Positions 10,201 through 21,500 of a DNA stretch of 64,000 nucleotides are shown here, in pieces. The DNA is from Cyrtodaria siliqua (taxonomy: Eukaryota; Mollusca; Bivalvia; Adapedonta; Hiatellidae), in assembly GCA_037043455.1 (NCBI GenBank), contig JAWPHD010005070.1, positions 62,001 through 126,000 on the forward strand. Reading direction: 5' to 3'. The notes beneath the pieces were generated by a model that was not told where the DNA came from, searched no databases, and saw only the letters and a list, made by a program, of their open reading frames with translations. A program made the position numbers and the translations under genes. Numbering within the stretch: position 1 is the stretch's first letter; every line of letters begins with the position of its first letter.

Positions 10201-12757
10201 CAACATACAAGTTTTGCATTTGAGTCATTTTCTCACAAACTGTATGCACTAGACCTTTCAAACTTTGCTTGTAGTTGTATCATGGGTGGTACATCGCAAC
10301 GTGACAAAGCAAATGTGGAAGTGACCTTGACCCTCCAAGCAAAGGGCAGATAACTTACTAATTTTTAGGTTCAAGTTTTGCGTTTAGGTCATTTTCTCAC
10401 AAACTGTATGCTCTAGACCTTTCAAACTTTGCTTATAGTTGTATCATGGGTGGTACATCGCAACGTGACAAAGCAAATGTAGGAGTGACCTTGAACCTCC
10501 AAGCAAAGGGCAGATAACTTAATAATTGTTAGGTTCAACTTTTGCGTTTAGGTCACTTTTTCACAAACTGTATGCACTAGACCTTTAAAAATTTGCTTAT
10601 AGTTGTATCTTGAGTGGTACATCACAACGTGACAAAGCAAATGTCGAAGTGACCTTGACCTCCAAGCAAGGGCAGATAACCTTATAATTTTTACCTTCAA
10701 CTTTGGCGTTTAGGTCACTTTTTCACAAACTGTATGCACTAGACCTTTCAAACTTTTCTTATAGTTTTCTTATAGTTGTATCTTGGGTGGTACATCGCAA
10801 CGTGTTAAAGCAAATGTGGAAGTGACCTTGACCCTCCAAGCAAAGGGCAGATAACTTTTTAGGTTTAACTTTTGCGTTTAGGTCACTTTTTCACAAACTG
10901 TATGCACTAGACCTTTAAAACTTTGCTTATAGCTGTATCTTGAGTGGTACATAGCAATGTGACAAGGCAAATGTGGAAGTGACCTTGACCCTCCTAGCAA
11001 AGGGCAGATAACCTTATAATTTTTACCTTCAAATTTGGCGTTTATGTCACTTTTTCACAAACTGTATGCACTCTAGACCTTTCAAACTTTGCTTATAGTT
11101 GTATCTTGAGTGGTACATTGCAACGTCACAAAGCAAATGTGGATGTGACCTTCACCATCCAAGCAAAGGGCAGATAACTTAAATTGTTATAGTTACATCG
11201 CTTTCTCATGAACTATAATTCATAATACTGCACTAGATGTTTTAAACCTACCTTATAGCTTAATCTTCGGAAGAAAACATATTCTATTTTGACATAGTTG
11301 TGTCTTGGGTAGTGCATCTTTCGATGCATGGATTTCATCTATGACATTGACCTACTTTTTGGAGCTGATGATTTTTAGCTCTACTGTCCAAGGGCCTCAT
11401 TTTTCATCCGATTTTTACCAAACTTTAACAGATTGTTAATATCAATGAAAGCTAGGACAAGTTCGAAAACCAGCCAAACCAGTAACAGCGGAGTTATGGC
11501 CCTTGATTTAGTTAAAAATGCTATATTCTGCCTCGTTAATACGATATAGGGCTATGATCTTTACCAGATGGTTTGCCTTTTTTTTTATATTATTAGTGTA
11601 TTTTTTTGTTTATTTTTTTGAAATATATATATATTTTTTTATTATTTAGTATTTTTATTCATTTTTTTTATTTTTTTTTCGTTATTTTTTTTTTTTTTTT
11701 TTTTTTAATTATATTTGTTTATGTTTTTGTTTATTTGATTGATTTTTTTTTTTGATTTTTTTTTTTTTTTTTTTTATTTCATTACTTTTGGTGTTAACGC
11801 CATGTTAGCAGGAAGCATTGCTATGATTTCTAGTTGTGCCTATTGTGTTTTTTCCCGATTAGTTGATTTTTGATGAAGTTACGGCCCCTTGACATTTTTA
11901 CTTTTAAAGTTCTTGTCAGCGCTACTCCTCCTAAACGCCTTGTTGGATTTCGACGAAACTTGGCAGGAAGCATCGGTTAGATGTCTAGTTGTGCATATTG
12001 CGCGTTTGTTCCAGTTCGCTGAGTTATGGCACTTTGACATTTTTACTATAAATTTCTTTGTCGGCGCTACTCCTCCTAAACGGCTTGTTGGATTTCTACA
12101 ACATTTGGCAGGAAGCCTCAGTATGATGTCTAGTTGTGCAAATTGTGGAATATCAATAAAATCTTGGACAAGTTCGAAAACCAGATAGATATTGTTAGTA
12201 TCGTAAGGTTATGACCCTTGATTTGTTGAAAAATGCTATATTGTATTTTCCTTTGTTTAATCTGTAGGTACTTCATGTTTTATCTGATCTTTACCATATT
12301 TGTTTAGAATGTTATTATAACCCCCAACCCATTTTTATGAAATTTCATTCATAGAAGAAGAGGGACAAATTAAAAAATACCCATGCCAGACTAGACACAG
12401 CAGACTTAATGCCCATGATTACCAGGTGAGCGATCTAAGGCCATCCTATCCCAGTTGTTTTTGCAATGTTTTAAAAAAATAATGATGGGAATTTTATGTC
12501 GACAACCCTTGATATAAGAGCCGTTTTAGCCCTCTTGGGCCTCTTGTTTTTAATAGAATGGCATTTTGTTTTTAATAGAATGGCATTTTGTTTTTAAACA
12601 AATGCACTTAGATGTCATCTCAGCAAAAGCAAACGGCAAACTCCGTGATTTTTAGTTACTAAAATGTTTACAAACTTTCATTTAAGCACCATTGACGTTT
12701 TTATTTTTACGTCCAGCCCCCATTAGGTGAGACATGTGAATCCACGGATTTCTTGTA
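10200..12757. mobile_element. Tandem-unit element inserted in LINE copy 3
   Basis: About six imperfect ~165-bp units (10210-11200) share 'tcacaaactgtatgcactagacctttcaaac' like blocks and a TGACCTTGACC motif. A unique tail follows that ends GTGAATCCACGGATTTCTTGT. A second copy of the whole family is at 56517-57505, with the same end. LINE coding sequence ends at HAPIKTKRIQ on the right side and resumes at SKRRDKN on the left, so this is an insertion. The architecture resembles the tandem-repeat-bearing non-autonomous elements (pearl type) described in bivalves; that family assignment is tentative. Confidence 0.65.
11300..12585. mobile_element. Second element nested in the tandem-unit element
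   Basis: The related copy at 56517-57505 passes directly from 'gaactataat...gcactagat' to 'tagaatggcattt'. Here about 1.3 kb lies between these blocks. The extra DNA contains TTTTTAGCTCTACTGTCC near 11373, two units about 150 bp apart with GGCGCTACTCCTCCTAAACG-like starts, a T-rich tract (11575-11780), and an end with CAGGTGAGCGATCTAAGGCC and GGGCCTCTTGTTTTT (about 12424-12551). The AGCTC start is shared with repeats at 17278 and 62309. Borders are approximate. A ~20-bp direct repeat (aatagaatggcattttgttt) at 12551-12595 may be a target duplication. Confidence 0.55.
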
Positions 12758-13849
12758 TTCGTTTTGTTTTAATTGGAGCATGTTCAGCTAAAATAGCATT
12801 AATTTGTTTATACTAGAAATTTAATGAATCATTTGGATCAGCAAATATTTCGGAAACTTCAAGACAACTGTTTTGTAAATCAAGACAGAAACTAGTTTCA
12901 TCAAAATTATTATAACATCTATAGGTCATGGGTATTTTCTTTAAATAGTCCATTCTTAATATTTCTTGTGAATGTAACAGGAAAGTGTTCACTAATACAA
13001 TACAATGGTACATTAATTTCGCTTAAGTTTTCTGGATTTGTACTATAAATGTGGTCTATTATAGTTGATGAATTCTTTGTGACTCTTGTTGGTGATTTAA
13101 TAACTTGCGAAAACCCATAATCAAGAACAACAGCATTCCATTTCGTATTTTTGAAACCTTCGCCTGGAAAATATTCGATATTGAAATCATCAATTACATT
13201 TGTTTCTAATTTTAAATAATCTACCCGGGCTAATTGTGTTTCGTAATTATCTATCCAAGATTGTGGCGAATCAGGTGGCCTGTAGACAAAATGTAGCAAA
13301 AATGGTTTGTTATTAGCAACATTGATTTGAATCCACAATGATTCAATATGAGTAGTTTCAATATCAGTTCTACGTGAATAACAAATATTATTGGCAATGT
13401 AAATCAGTAAACCACCACCCTTCTTACCATTTGTACGATCCATTCTCTCAGTATTATATTATCCATCAATATGGAAGTCTTTGATGTTGATAGTATCATT
13501 TAAAAACGTTTCATACAAACCTAATATATCAATTGATTTAGACTGATACACCATACATTTCAGTTCATCTAGCTTCGGTAAAATATGCTGTATATTTAAT
13601 CCTACAACATGTAAACCTTTGTTTTTAAAATTAAATTGATTTTGTACAACATTATCTTTCAAATATTCATTATCTAATACACTTACACACTGTTCATTAT
13701 TTGACAATAGCAATGTATCATCTATAGTGTCAGAATTATTCCCGCAGACGTTGAAACAACCGGCGATTTCCTCGACTCACATAAATTAATCGTGTCTTCA
13801 CAAGAAAATAATTCTAAATTATCGCATTGTGTATAATTTCTACTGGCAT
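12758..13849 (-). pseudogene. LINE copy 3 ORF2, endonuclease part
   Basis: Minus-strand endonuclease domain: GLNIQHILPKLDELK, ILGLYETFL, GGGLLIYI, FVYRPPDSPQSW, IIDHIYSTNPENL. Catalytic positions have decayed: the usual GD-N reads DDFN and the usual SDH reads SEH. Frameshifts lie near 13450 and 12920. The N-terminal spacer ends at the insertion border 13849. Confidence 0.87.
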
Positions 13850-15373
13850 TGTCACAGGATGACCCTAGTGGTTGGGGCTAACTCAGGAAAGAATCAATGA
13901 CGGTGAATGCATTTACATAAGTTTAATGCAACTTTTAAAATATGATAAATATATATACAATTATCTAAAAAAAACAAGCGAATACACAGATGAACTATGA
14001 AAAGAATGTTCTCGTGAACGTTTAAGACGTTCTTAGTATTGTAATAAATACTGAATGTATACGACACTTAAGTGTTGTTAAAGTTATAACAATGTTGATC
14101 TATGATCTAGCGCGATAACTGTGATGCGCGAGAGCTCATGAAGATGATGATGTGCGAATCCAATGGGTGATTGTCATCAAATGCCTTGATGACGCGACGT
14201 AATGATGGTTAACCTCCACTGAGGTTGTGGATGATGTTCCTCCTGTGAGGACTGATAACGGGCCCACCTTGTGTCACGGGGGTTGTCGCTACTAGAACCT
14301 GGCCATGCTGCGCAGGTACGGGGACCGTCTCCACCGCTCTTTACGTTAATCGTGGATGGCTTAGTTCCAACCCTGGATGGCTTAGGCTGTAATTATACAT
14401 ACGTTTTAGATGTCGGTTGATAAACATAACCATCTTGCATAATTATCATTACCCAAACAAATCATTACTCAATAAATATATGTAAGCTGTACTAATAATG
14501 AGTAGCAATGTATACATATTCTACAACGCCATGTATACGCCATGTACGTCGCTGTTAATCAATGCCCCTAATACATGTAATTTAAAAGATTGTCAAATCA
14601 CTCGTATATTACACTCACTGAGTTATGCATGCACGCATGTCAACACTTATACAACGCTATGCATACGCGTCGAACATTTATCCTAGTCACTCATCTCATT
14701 GTTAACTAATGTTAACAATCGTGTATTACAATCACTGAGTTGTACGCCAACGTTAACTAATGCACCTATTATCCACTGTTATCAAATTAATATTATTTTA
14801 CAATTAATTATCAATTTCAATAATTACATCTAATAAAGTAACTTCAAAATCATATGCTAGTCTAAAGTTAATGTTTGAGAAACATCAAAGCTAACCGGAT
14901 GTCGTAACCGCCAACCAAGATGGCGCCGCCCACTGAATCCAAATGTACGACAATATTGCCTGTGAATTTCGCCGTCCAACTTCTGCTCCAAACAAAGCAA
15001 CTATCGAGCAATCCCGGCAAGAACTAGAAGACAATGGCTTTTATAGCAAACATTACGCCCAAACCATTATTTCCCCCGTTCAGTCCGTGACAAACGTGGC
15101 TAAATCTTCAGTATTGAATCTACACGAGAGGCCCCTTACATATTTTTGCCGTTTAAGGCAGATAGACCTAAACGTTTACATGCATTAGCACAAAACTAAA
15201 CTTATGACACGGCCTCTCTGGCGGCCACTTAAAATGTGCACGCTTTTACGTGTTACATGAATATATCATGGATATTGTGAATTTGTTTCAACTCAACAAT
15301 AGATTAGGGTGTAACTAACAGCTTACAAGAGCTATGTACGACCAATACGCTCTACCCTTGACATTTTGTGACA
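13850..15373. mobile_element. Unidentified 1.5-kb insertion in LINE copy 3
   Basis: The block interrupts the N-terminal spacer of LINE ORF2, which reads on across it. Its ends are loosely inverted: TGTCACAGGATG at 13850 and the inverse of TGTCACAAAATG at 15373. No clear target duplication is seen and no transposase is recognised. An 81-codon open frame at 14943-15188 matches nothing known to me. It is probably a non-autonomous DNA transposon, but the class is undetermined. Confidence 0.45.
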
Positions 15374-15692
15374 GGCACATATGCTATCAGAATAATTATC
15401 TGAATTACTAATTAAAATATCTTCGCTTGACTGCGTTGAGTCGGAAGGATTTATCAACAGTCGATATGGTCAATAAACTTCCCATATCACAAAGATCACG
15501 AGATTCATTAGGTAAATATTCTTGGGCGTTTGACTTTAAAACAGAGAATGTATTACAAATACTTACAGATGCAGAATAGAAAACAAGCTCGTCACACAGA
15601 CAGTACACATTATCACAGTCAGAACAAATACAACTTAAAACTTCAAACTTGTTCTCACATTTATAAGAGAATGAGCATCTGCCATTGAATTC
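15374..15692 (-). pseudogene. LINE copy 3 ORF2 N-terminus with Cys cluster
   Basis: The minus strand is open directly after the ORF1 TAG and in the same frame: EFNGRCSFSYKCENKFEV, then CICSDCDNVYCLC. The Cys cluster corresponds to CSECHSYLCTKC in copy 1 and CSHCNTVKCTC in copy 2. There is no ATG in this segment in this frame. It is cut at 15374 by the 1.5-kb insertion. Confidence 0.8.
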
Positions 15693-16715
15693 CTATTTAC
15701 TGTTATGCCAACAGTCACGCGTGCTATGATTGTCACGTTCACAATTCCAGCAGTGACTGTTTCCAAGATTCCGCTGTCGTCTGCCATAACCTCGATATAT
15801 GTCCACGTGATCGCGCTGTCGACTGCCAAACACGTTTCCGTCTCCATAACCTCTTCGAGAACTTTTCACGTTATCATGATAGTTTTCCGTCCGATGCTCC
15901 GCGTGCTCTGAAGTTCTTTGATAAACGTTCACGTGTTCGCTCGCTTGTCTGCCAAACTGGTTTTCTTCGGCAAAATCTCTATTAGAGTTTTTCACGTGAC
16001 AACTTTGGTTTCCCGCCCAATGCTCCGCAAGCTGTACGGTACCACTACGCTTCAGAATAGTCAGTGACTTGTTTATAACGTGTAAACACGTTCTAGTGCC
16101 GTCGTTGCTAAGATGTATGCCACCCCGTACGTAGAAACGCTTAACAACACTACCATTTCCATAAACAAATGAGGAGAAGCAGTCGATGAAATGCGCTGAG
16201 CATCCGTCGCAAATTTCTTTGATGATGTCATTAACTGGCTTGACTTCAACATCTGTACGGGGACACATTGTACAGATATAAATTGTACAATTTTCTTTCT
16301 TCAATAACTCGCAAATGTCGGCAATATCCTGATAAAATGAGTTCATCGGCTTCTTTTCGGCAGCGTCGTTTCCGCCTATGTACAGTATCACTGTGGAGTA
16401 CTGGCCAAGGTCTGTTTCTTGAAGTGTGTGCTTCAGCCGTGTTGTTGTAGCACCTCCTAATGTTTTAATATCAACAGTCGTCATCAATCTACGCCGATTT
16501 ACGCCTTTTAAAATGGAATCCCCGATTACAAGTGTTTTCGTTTTCCTAGTTTTTGAATCTGACGGATGGTTTACAATGGCATTCCTGCTACGAATTGGTG
16601 TATGCTCAACTCTTTCGGGTTGAAGAACTGTGGACGACGAGTTATTTATAATTTCAGTGTCGTCAAGATATGGCGATGGATCCCTTCTTTCGGTTTGAAG
16701 ATGAGTGGATGAGGA
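15693..16715 (-). pseudogene. LINE copy 3 ORF1: SGNH esterase + CCHC knuckle, 5' truncated
   Basis: Minus-strand frame open from 16715 to TAG at 15695-15693. A Ser/Pro/Thr-rich N-terminal part precedes the esterase. Motifs: block I LVIGDSILKGVNRRR (about 16540-16495), block III YIGGNDAAE, block V GGIHLSNDGT, then one CX2CX4HX4C knuckle CWNCERDNHSTRDC just before the stop. The PHD finger present in copy 1 is absent because the element is truncated at about 16715. The esterase frame itself is intact, in contrast to the decayed ORF2. Confidence 0.87.
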
Positions 16716-16869
16716 TGTAGAGTTCTAAAAATGGCGGCTCCCATGTTCGTTTTAGAACAACCTTTAAATCGTCATATCTTTATTGTTTATCATCCGATTT
16801 TGATAATTCTTCCATCTTTTCCCAAGTTTTTCAGAACTCTCAATAACAGTGTCGCTACATTCCCTTTAA
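16716..16869 (+). mobile_element. TTAA-flanked MITE (copy B), right end
   Basis: It matches the right ~150 bases of MITE copy A (TTCTAAAAATGGCGGCTCC to CGCTACATTCCCT) and is followed by TTAA at 16866-16869. Together with 6449-6960 it frames LINE copy 3. Confidence 0.75.
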
Positions 16870-17269
16870 AGAGTCTGGTTTAATTTCTACAGTTTAAATA
16901 ATGTAAAATAATCATGGAATCTATACTAATATGGGATTGGTCATGGATAAGTCTATACTAATATGGGATTGGCCATTGATTGGTCATTGTATACGTACTC
17001 CTGATTTATTTGATGAGAGGAATGTGGTGGATTAAATATGTTTAGATTATATGAACACTTTCTTTGTACCTTTTTTCTAGAAATGAAGTTGTATACATAT
17101 ATGACGTTTGTCAATCTTATGTTATTCAGTATACATGAAACCCTCACAAGTATCACTGTAACATACGTTACTTAATATGCCGATTAAATCCCCGTGCGGT
17201 TGCCGGGGTAGAATACAAACACTGCAATCCCGCTAGAGGCAGAGGGGTAGGACCCCCCTTCATGTTCCT
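16870..17269. other. Intergenic, no gene seen
   Basis: A short direct repeat (CTATACTAATATGGGATTGG at about 16921 and 16951) and otherwise AT-rich sequence. At 17180-17265 a fragment resembles the block at 6000-6060. Confidence 0.5.
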
Positions 17270-17790
17270 TTTGTCATTAGCTCTACTGGCCAGGGGCCGG
17301 CCGTGCTTATGGGATGGCGAGTTGTCCGTCGTCCATCGGTCCGTTAACTTTTACCTCGTTAAGACAATAGGGCCTTCATTTTTCATCAGATCTTTACCAA
17401 ACTTTAACAGATTATTAATATCAATGAAATATCGGACAGGTTTGAAAACCAGCCAGATCGGATCAGTAACAGCAGAGTTAGGGCCGTTGATTTAGTTAAA
17501 AATGCTATATTTTGCCTCGTTAAGGTGATAGGGCCTTTGTTATTCATTTGATCTTTACCAAACTTTACCGGATTACTAATATTAATGAAAGCTTGGACAA
17601 GTTTGAAAACCAGCCAAATCGGATCAGTAACTTCAGAGTTATGGCCCTTGATTTAGTTTAAAATGCTGTATTTTGTCTTGTTAAGATGATAGGGTCTTCA
17701 TTTTTCATCCGATCTTTCCGAAACTTTAACAGATTGTTAATATCAGTGAAAGCTCGGATAAGTTCGAAAAACAGCCAGAACCCAAGTTTG
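17270..17790. repeat. Dispersed tandem repeat, ~170-bp units (three)
   Basis: It begins TTAGCTCTACTGGCC. It contains three units with 'tttcat...gatctttaccaaactttaacagatt' and 'aaaaccagcca'. It is related to 11390-11540. No coding potential. Confidence 0.7.
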
Positions 17791-18029
17791 ACAAATAATC
17801 GAGATTTTACAAACTTTTCTCCATAACACTGTACACTACCTGTCTGTGGTTTACATTTGCACACTGCATGAGACTTTCAAGTGACCACATCAAGTTTACC
17901 ACATTGAAATCTGCATGTATTTAATCTTACCAGGCGGTTAATAGGGTAAAACCGTGTACATATCTACTTTACTGCCTTATATTTCATCAAAATACAATTG
18001 TTGGATTATTTCAATCACTATTGTTATGC

Positions 18030-18545
18030 CCCCATATAGTAGTCGCATCGTCCGTCAGTCCGTCCGTACAAACGTGTCCGGTCAATAACTCTGGCATTCC
18101 TTAGCATATTTTCAAATAACTTGGCACAAGTGCTCACCACAACAAGACAACATATCGCGCACACAATCCAGGTCCGTGGCTCCAAGGTCAAGGGTCAGTC
18201 AGTCCGCCCGTCAGTCTGTACAATCGTGTCCGGTCAACAACTCTGGCATTCCTGAACGGATTTTCAAATAACTTGGCACACATGCTCACCATAATAGGAC
18301 GATGTGTCGCGCACAAAATCCAGGTCCGTGGCTCCAAGGTCAAGGTCGCATTTAGAGGTCAAAGGTAAGAAAGAAGTGCTTTCGTGTCCGGTTAATAACT
18401 CCGACATTCATGGAAAGATTTTTAAACAACTGCAGGGCTCAAGTGCTCACCACAAGTCGACGTGTTGCGTACAAAATCAAAGTCTGTGGCTCCAAGGTCA
18501 AGGTCACATTTAGAGGTCAAAACCACCTTGGGGGCATTTGTCTCT
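18030..18545. repeat. Dispersed tandem repeat, CCGTCCGT/GGTCAAGG type
   Basis: About three units carry GTGTCCGGTCAATAACTC..., CAAATAACTTGGCACA and CCAAGGTCAAGGTC. The block opens CCCCCATATAGTAGTCGCATC and closes 'gggggcatttgtctc', a near-inverse, so the whole may be a mobile unit. Confidence 0.65.
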
Positions 18546-18770
18546 TACAGTGACATTTCTTGTTTTTTAACACGTTTCTTATTTTGACTTCAAAACTAAA
18601 TTTTAAAGCCAACATATATTGTCCGGTTTGATTTGTAGATGTTAACATTGAAGCGAATGCTGTTTGCGTTAGTTTTTCGATGTAGATATGCTGGTTTATT
18701 TCAGCTTAGCCTATTTTCTTATATGGTAAATGATATATGGTAAATTCTTGACACCACAGCTTCAAATGTG

Positions 18771-18926
18771 GAAACGTTGCTCCATCGTAAATGGAGTGTC
18801 TACAACAGAATTTGCAGCAACTGCAGTTCTGCAGGTTAGAAGGTTCTAGGCCTGGCATGTTCATCTCTGTTTGGCGCCATATAACCTTTCTTGTGTTGGT
18901 GCGCTGTAAAACCCCAATTCAATTAT
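18771..18926 (+). repeat. Short dispersed repeat, related to 6225-6415
   Basis: Shares CGTAAATGGAGT, TTGCAGCAACT, GGTTCTAGGCC, GGCGCCATATAACC and the AAAACCCCAATTCAATT end with 6225-6415. Confidence 0.75.
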
Positions 18927-19019
18927 ATGGTAAATATTGCCATATAGATTCCTTAATTCCAAGGTCATGGTCGGAAATAAATAATGTTTTATTATGCTGC
19001 CTGAAAAATGTCTAACCTC

Positions 19020-19640
19020 TTGTTAGAATTTCGCGAAACTTGTTAGGAATTATCAATGACGTTCCAGTTCAATAATTTCCCACTGAGTTATGGCCCTTTG
19101 TATTCTGAATGCATATATACATAGAAGTCAAACAGATTTGTATATTTAATGCATACATAAATAGTAGTCAAATAGAAAATCCTTGTCCGGGCTATTTCTC
19201 TATAACCCCTTGTTAAAACGTCGCAAAACTTGCTAGGAAGTATCAGTCAAGCGGAGATGTGCATATTATTCCGGTTCGATAATTTTCCACTGACCTTTGT
19301 ATCCTTAATGCATATATTCATGTACATAGTAGTCAGATACAAAATTCTTGTCCGGGATATTTCTCTATAACCCCTTGTTAGTATTTTGCGAAACTTTCTA
19401 GGAAGTACCAATATCAAGTGGAGATGCGCATATTGTCGTGACATTCCGGTTCGATAATTTTCCACAGAGTTATGGCCCATTGTATTTTTAATGCATATAT
19501 ACATAGCAGTCAAATAGAAAATTCTTGTCCGGACTATTTCTCTGTAACCCCTTGTTAAAATTTTACGAAACTTGCTTGGAAGCACCAATATCAAGTGGAG
19601 ATGCGCATATTGTCGTGACATTCCGTTTCGATAATTTTCG
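19020..19640. repeat. Dispersed tandem repeat, ~170-bp units (about four)
   Basis: Units share 'tctctataaccccttgtta', 'cgaaacttgctaggaag', 'atattgtcgtgacattccgg' and 'gagttatggccc'. No coding signal beyond repeat-derived frames. Confidence 0.75.
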
Positions 19641-21010
19641 GCCTGACGTGAGTCTTCAGGTAAGTTATTCAACTCGCGAAGGGCATTACAAGTTCGGATG
19701 TTCATGGATGTTACCGACAAAACAGAGATGAAAGTTGGGGTTATATGATTTACCATTCTATAAAACATGATGAGTTTGTGTTTACGGCACCTGTTTTCAA
19801 GAGTTTCCCATCCGATTTGTGAATGGAGACAAGTTTCTTTGCTCCAATTACTATTTGTGCAGCCTCTTTTGTATTTTATCTAACTCATATTTTTCGTAAT
19901 GTGTGCAGATATCGAATAGAATAGGTCTAATATCTTTGCCATGCTTTGCATTTGATATATTCAATGTGCTTGTGCCAGGATAGATCATTTGACAGGTAGA
20001 CACCGAGATGCTTAATGTTTAGTTGATCAGAATTAAGTGTACACAACAAAATTGCTAAGTATCAACTTTTGTATCTTAACTAATTTTCTTATTTTAAATA
20101 TATTTTAGAATAGATATATAATAAGTATTTTGTTTTGACCCATAGTTTGTAAAACATTTATTTTTTGTTTAAAGTGTTACGTCTTTTGAGAGTTACCCTC
20201 CCTTTATATGAAAACATGAAATGTGCTGATAAAACACATGAGTCAAAGATCGCTTAAAGATATAAACTTCTTAAAATTGGTATGAAATGATAGAAAAAAA
20301 ACATAACATTTTGACCCCTTTATCGCAGATTCTCCGTCTATAAAAAAATGAAATATGGATAATCTTAAATTACTTCCCTTTAAATTGAATATTGTTTGAA
20401 ATTCAAGTAACTGTAATTCAGCGTTAACATTAAATATTTCGAAAATTTCTTTGAAAACGCATTTGTAGTGGTAATGCTAGTAAAACATGATGTCAAATAA
20501 TTTTAACTGGAATATTTTAGAATTAGGAACATCGAAAGCTTCACTAATTCGAAGTACTTAATAAAATCCTATATATCCAGTTGTATAAGTGTTATAAGAA
20601 AACACATTGACTTAAAAGTTTTAAAATATGTTCATGCAATCAGAGTAGACGATTTTGCAGTTTAACCGTATCTGTAATCAAGCACAAAAAACACAAAACA
20701 ATGAGAATATTATTGACATATTCTTAGGTTGATACTTAGCAATTTGGTTTAGTATATTTGCAGCAGCGATAGGATTATCTGCAACAATAAATAGGCCCGT
20801 GTCATCTGTGAAAAGACGAATGTTTGATTGATGTCTATAACAACATCATTAATATAAAGAAGGAAAAAGAGTGGCCCTAAGATGGATCAATTGTTTTGAA
20901 ACTTTCAGGAAATATACTTTGTGTTATTTGTGAATTTAGATAAATTGTTTTCAAGCTATACGTTACTTTAGCAAGAAATAAACGCGCACACGGAGCAGTT
21001 GCGAAATTTA
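19640..21010 (-). pseudogene. Remnant of another LINE reverse transcriptase (interrupted)
   Basis: Minus-strand RT pieces. Around 20880-20740: SILGPLFFLLYINDVV and TDDTGLFIV (an FTDD-type variant of FADD). Around 20050-19970: LGVYLSNDLSWHKHIEYIK. Around 19760-19640: the C-terminal segment with NIRTCNALRELNNLP. About 650 bases of unrelated AT-rich DNA (20050-20720) separate the pieces. This is a different LINE family from copies 1-3, heavily decayed. Confidence 0.7.
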
Positions 21011-21362
21011 ATATTTTAATTTTTTTAATATTTTGTCCACACGTGGTAGTCAGCTTAACATCAGTCTGCATTAATATTTCACTTGACTTCGAATTGACGA
21101 ATGCGCAGTTAAACAATTTTGCATGAACTTCCTCCTTGTTCGTCTGTTGACAGTATCGTTCTTTCTGTTTGACATGGGTGAAAAGTGGAAAAAACGGAAA
21201 TTTGTTTACATTTCGGAGGATAATACGGGTATTTTCGTAAAACGCAATGGGAATGTGAACACGATAATAAAATCCACCAAAGGAAACGAGAAACGGGATA
21301 TTGCTGAGATACCGCTTGCAGAGTAAACATGGTCCGGTATTGTCCTGTAATGTTCATATCTA

Positions 21363-21500
21363 ATTAAAAGGAATATAGGCATACAGCCAAATAATCGTTC
21401 TTATTGAGAGTTCTGAAAATCGTGGTCAATGGCGATACACAAAGAAGAAATGATCATTTAAAGGTTCTTTTGAAACATATATATAAGCCACCATTTTGAG
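21363..21500 (+). mobile_element. Degenerate left end of the TTAA MITE family
   Basis: TTAAAAGGAATATAGGCATACAGCC, TTATTGAGAGTTCTGAAA and AAGAAATGATCATTT match the left end of MITE copy A with many changes. No right end found nearby. Confidence 0.5.

Larger units (their letters stand above)
6960..16715 (-). mobile_element. CR1-like LINE, copy 3, broken by later insertions
   Basis: A single minus-strand LINE can be followed in protein-coding order from right to left: ORF1 esterase and knuckle (16715-15693), ORF2 N-terminus (15692-15374), endonuclease (13849-12758), linker (about 10200-9795), RT and C-terminus (8457-7011). The intervening blocks (13850-15373, about 10200-12757, 8458-9794) are unrelated insertions, because the coding sequence resumes across each. 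The copy lacks the PHD region, so it is 5' truncated. No (AAT)n tail is seen near 6960-7000, so its 3' boundary is approximate. Confidence 0.8.

Noticed and set aside
9881..10261. Start of the linker frame at 10261 as a real N-terminus
   Set aside because: The first ~20 codons come from the tandem-unit element inserted in the LINE; only the part below about 10200 is LINE protein.
10210..11200. CRISPR-like array
   Set aside because: Units are ~165 bp, diverged throughout and without spacer/repeat alternation; the genome is eukaryotic.
21123..21326. Small frame with plausible basic protein (MGEKWKKRKFVYISEDN)
   Set aside because: An ATG in fair context and a possible acceptor just upstream, but only about 50 residues, no family resemblance and no partner exon found.
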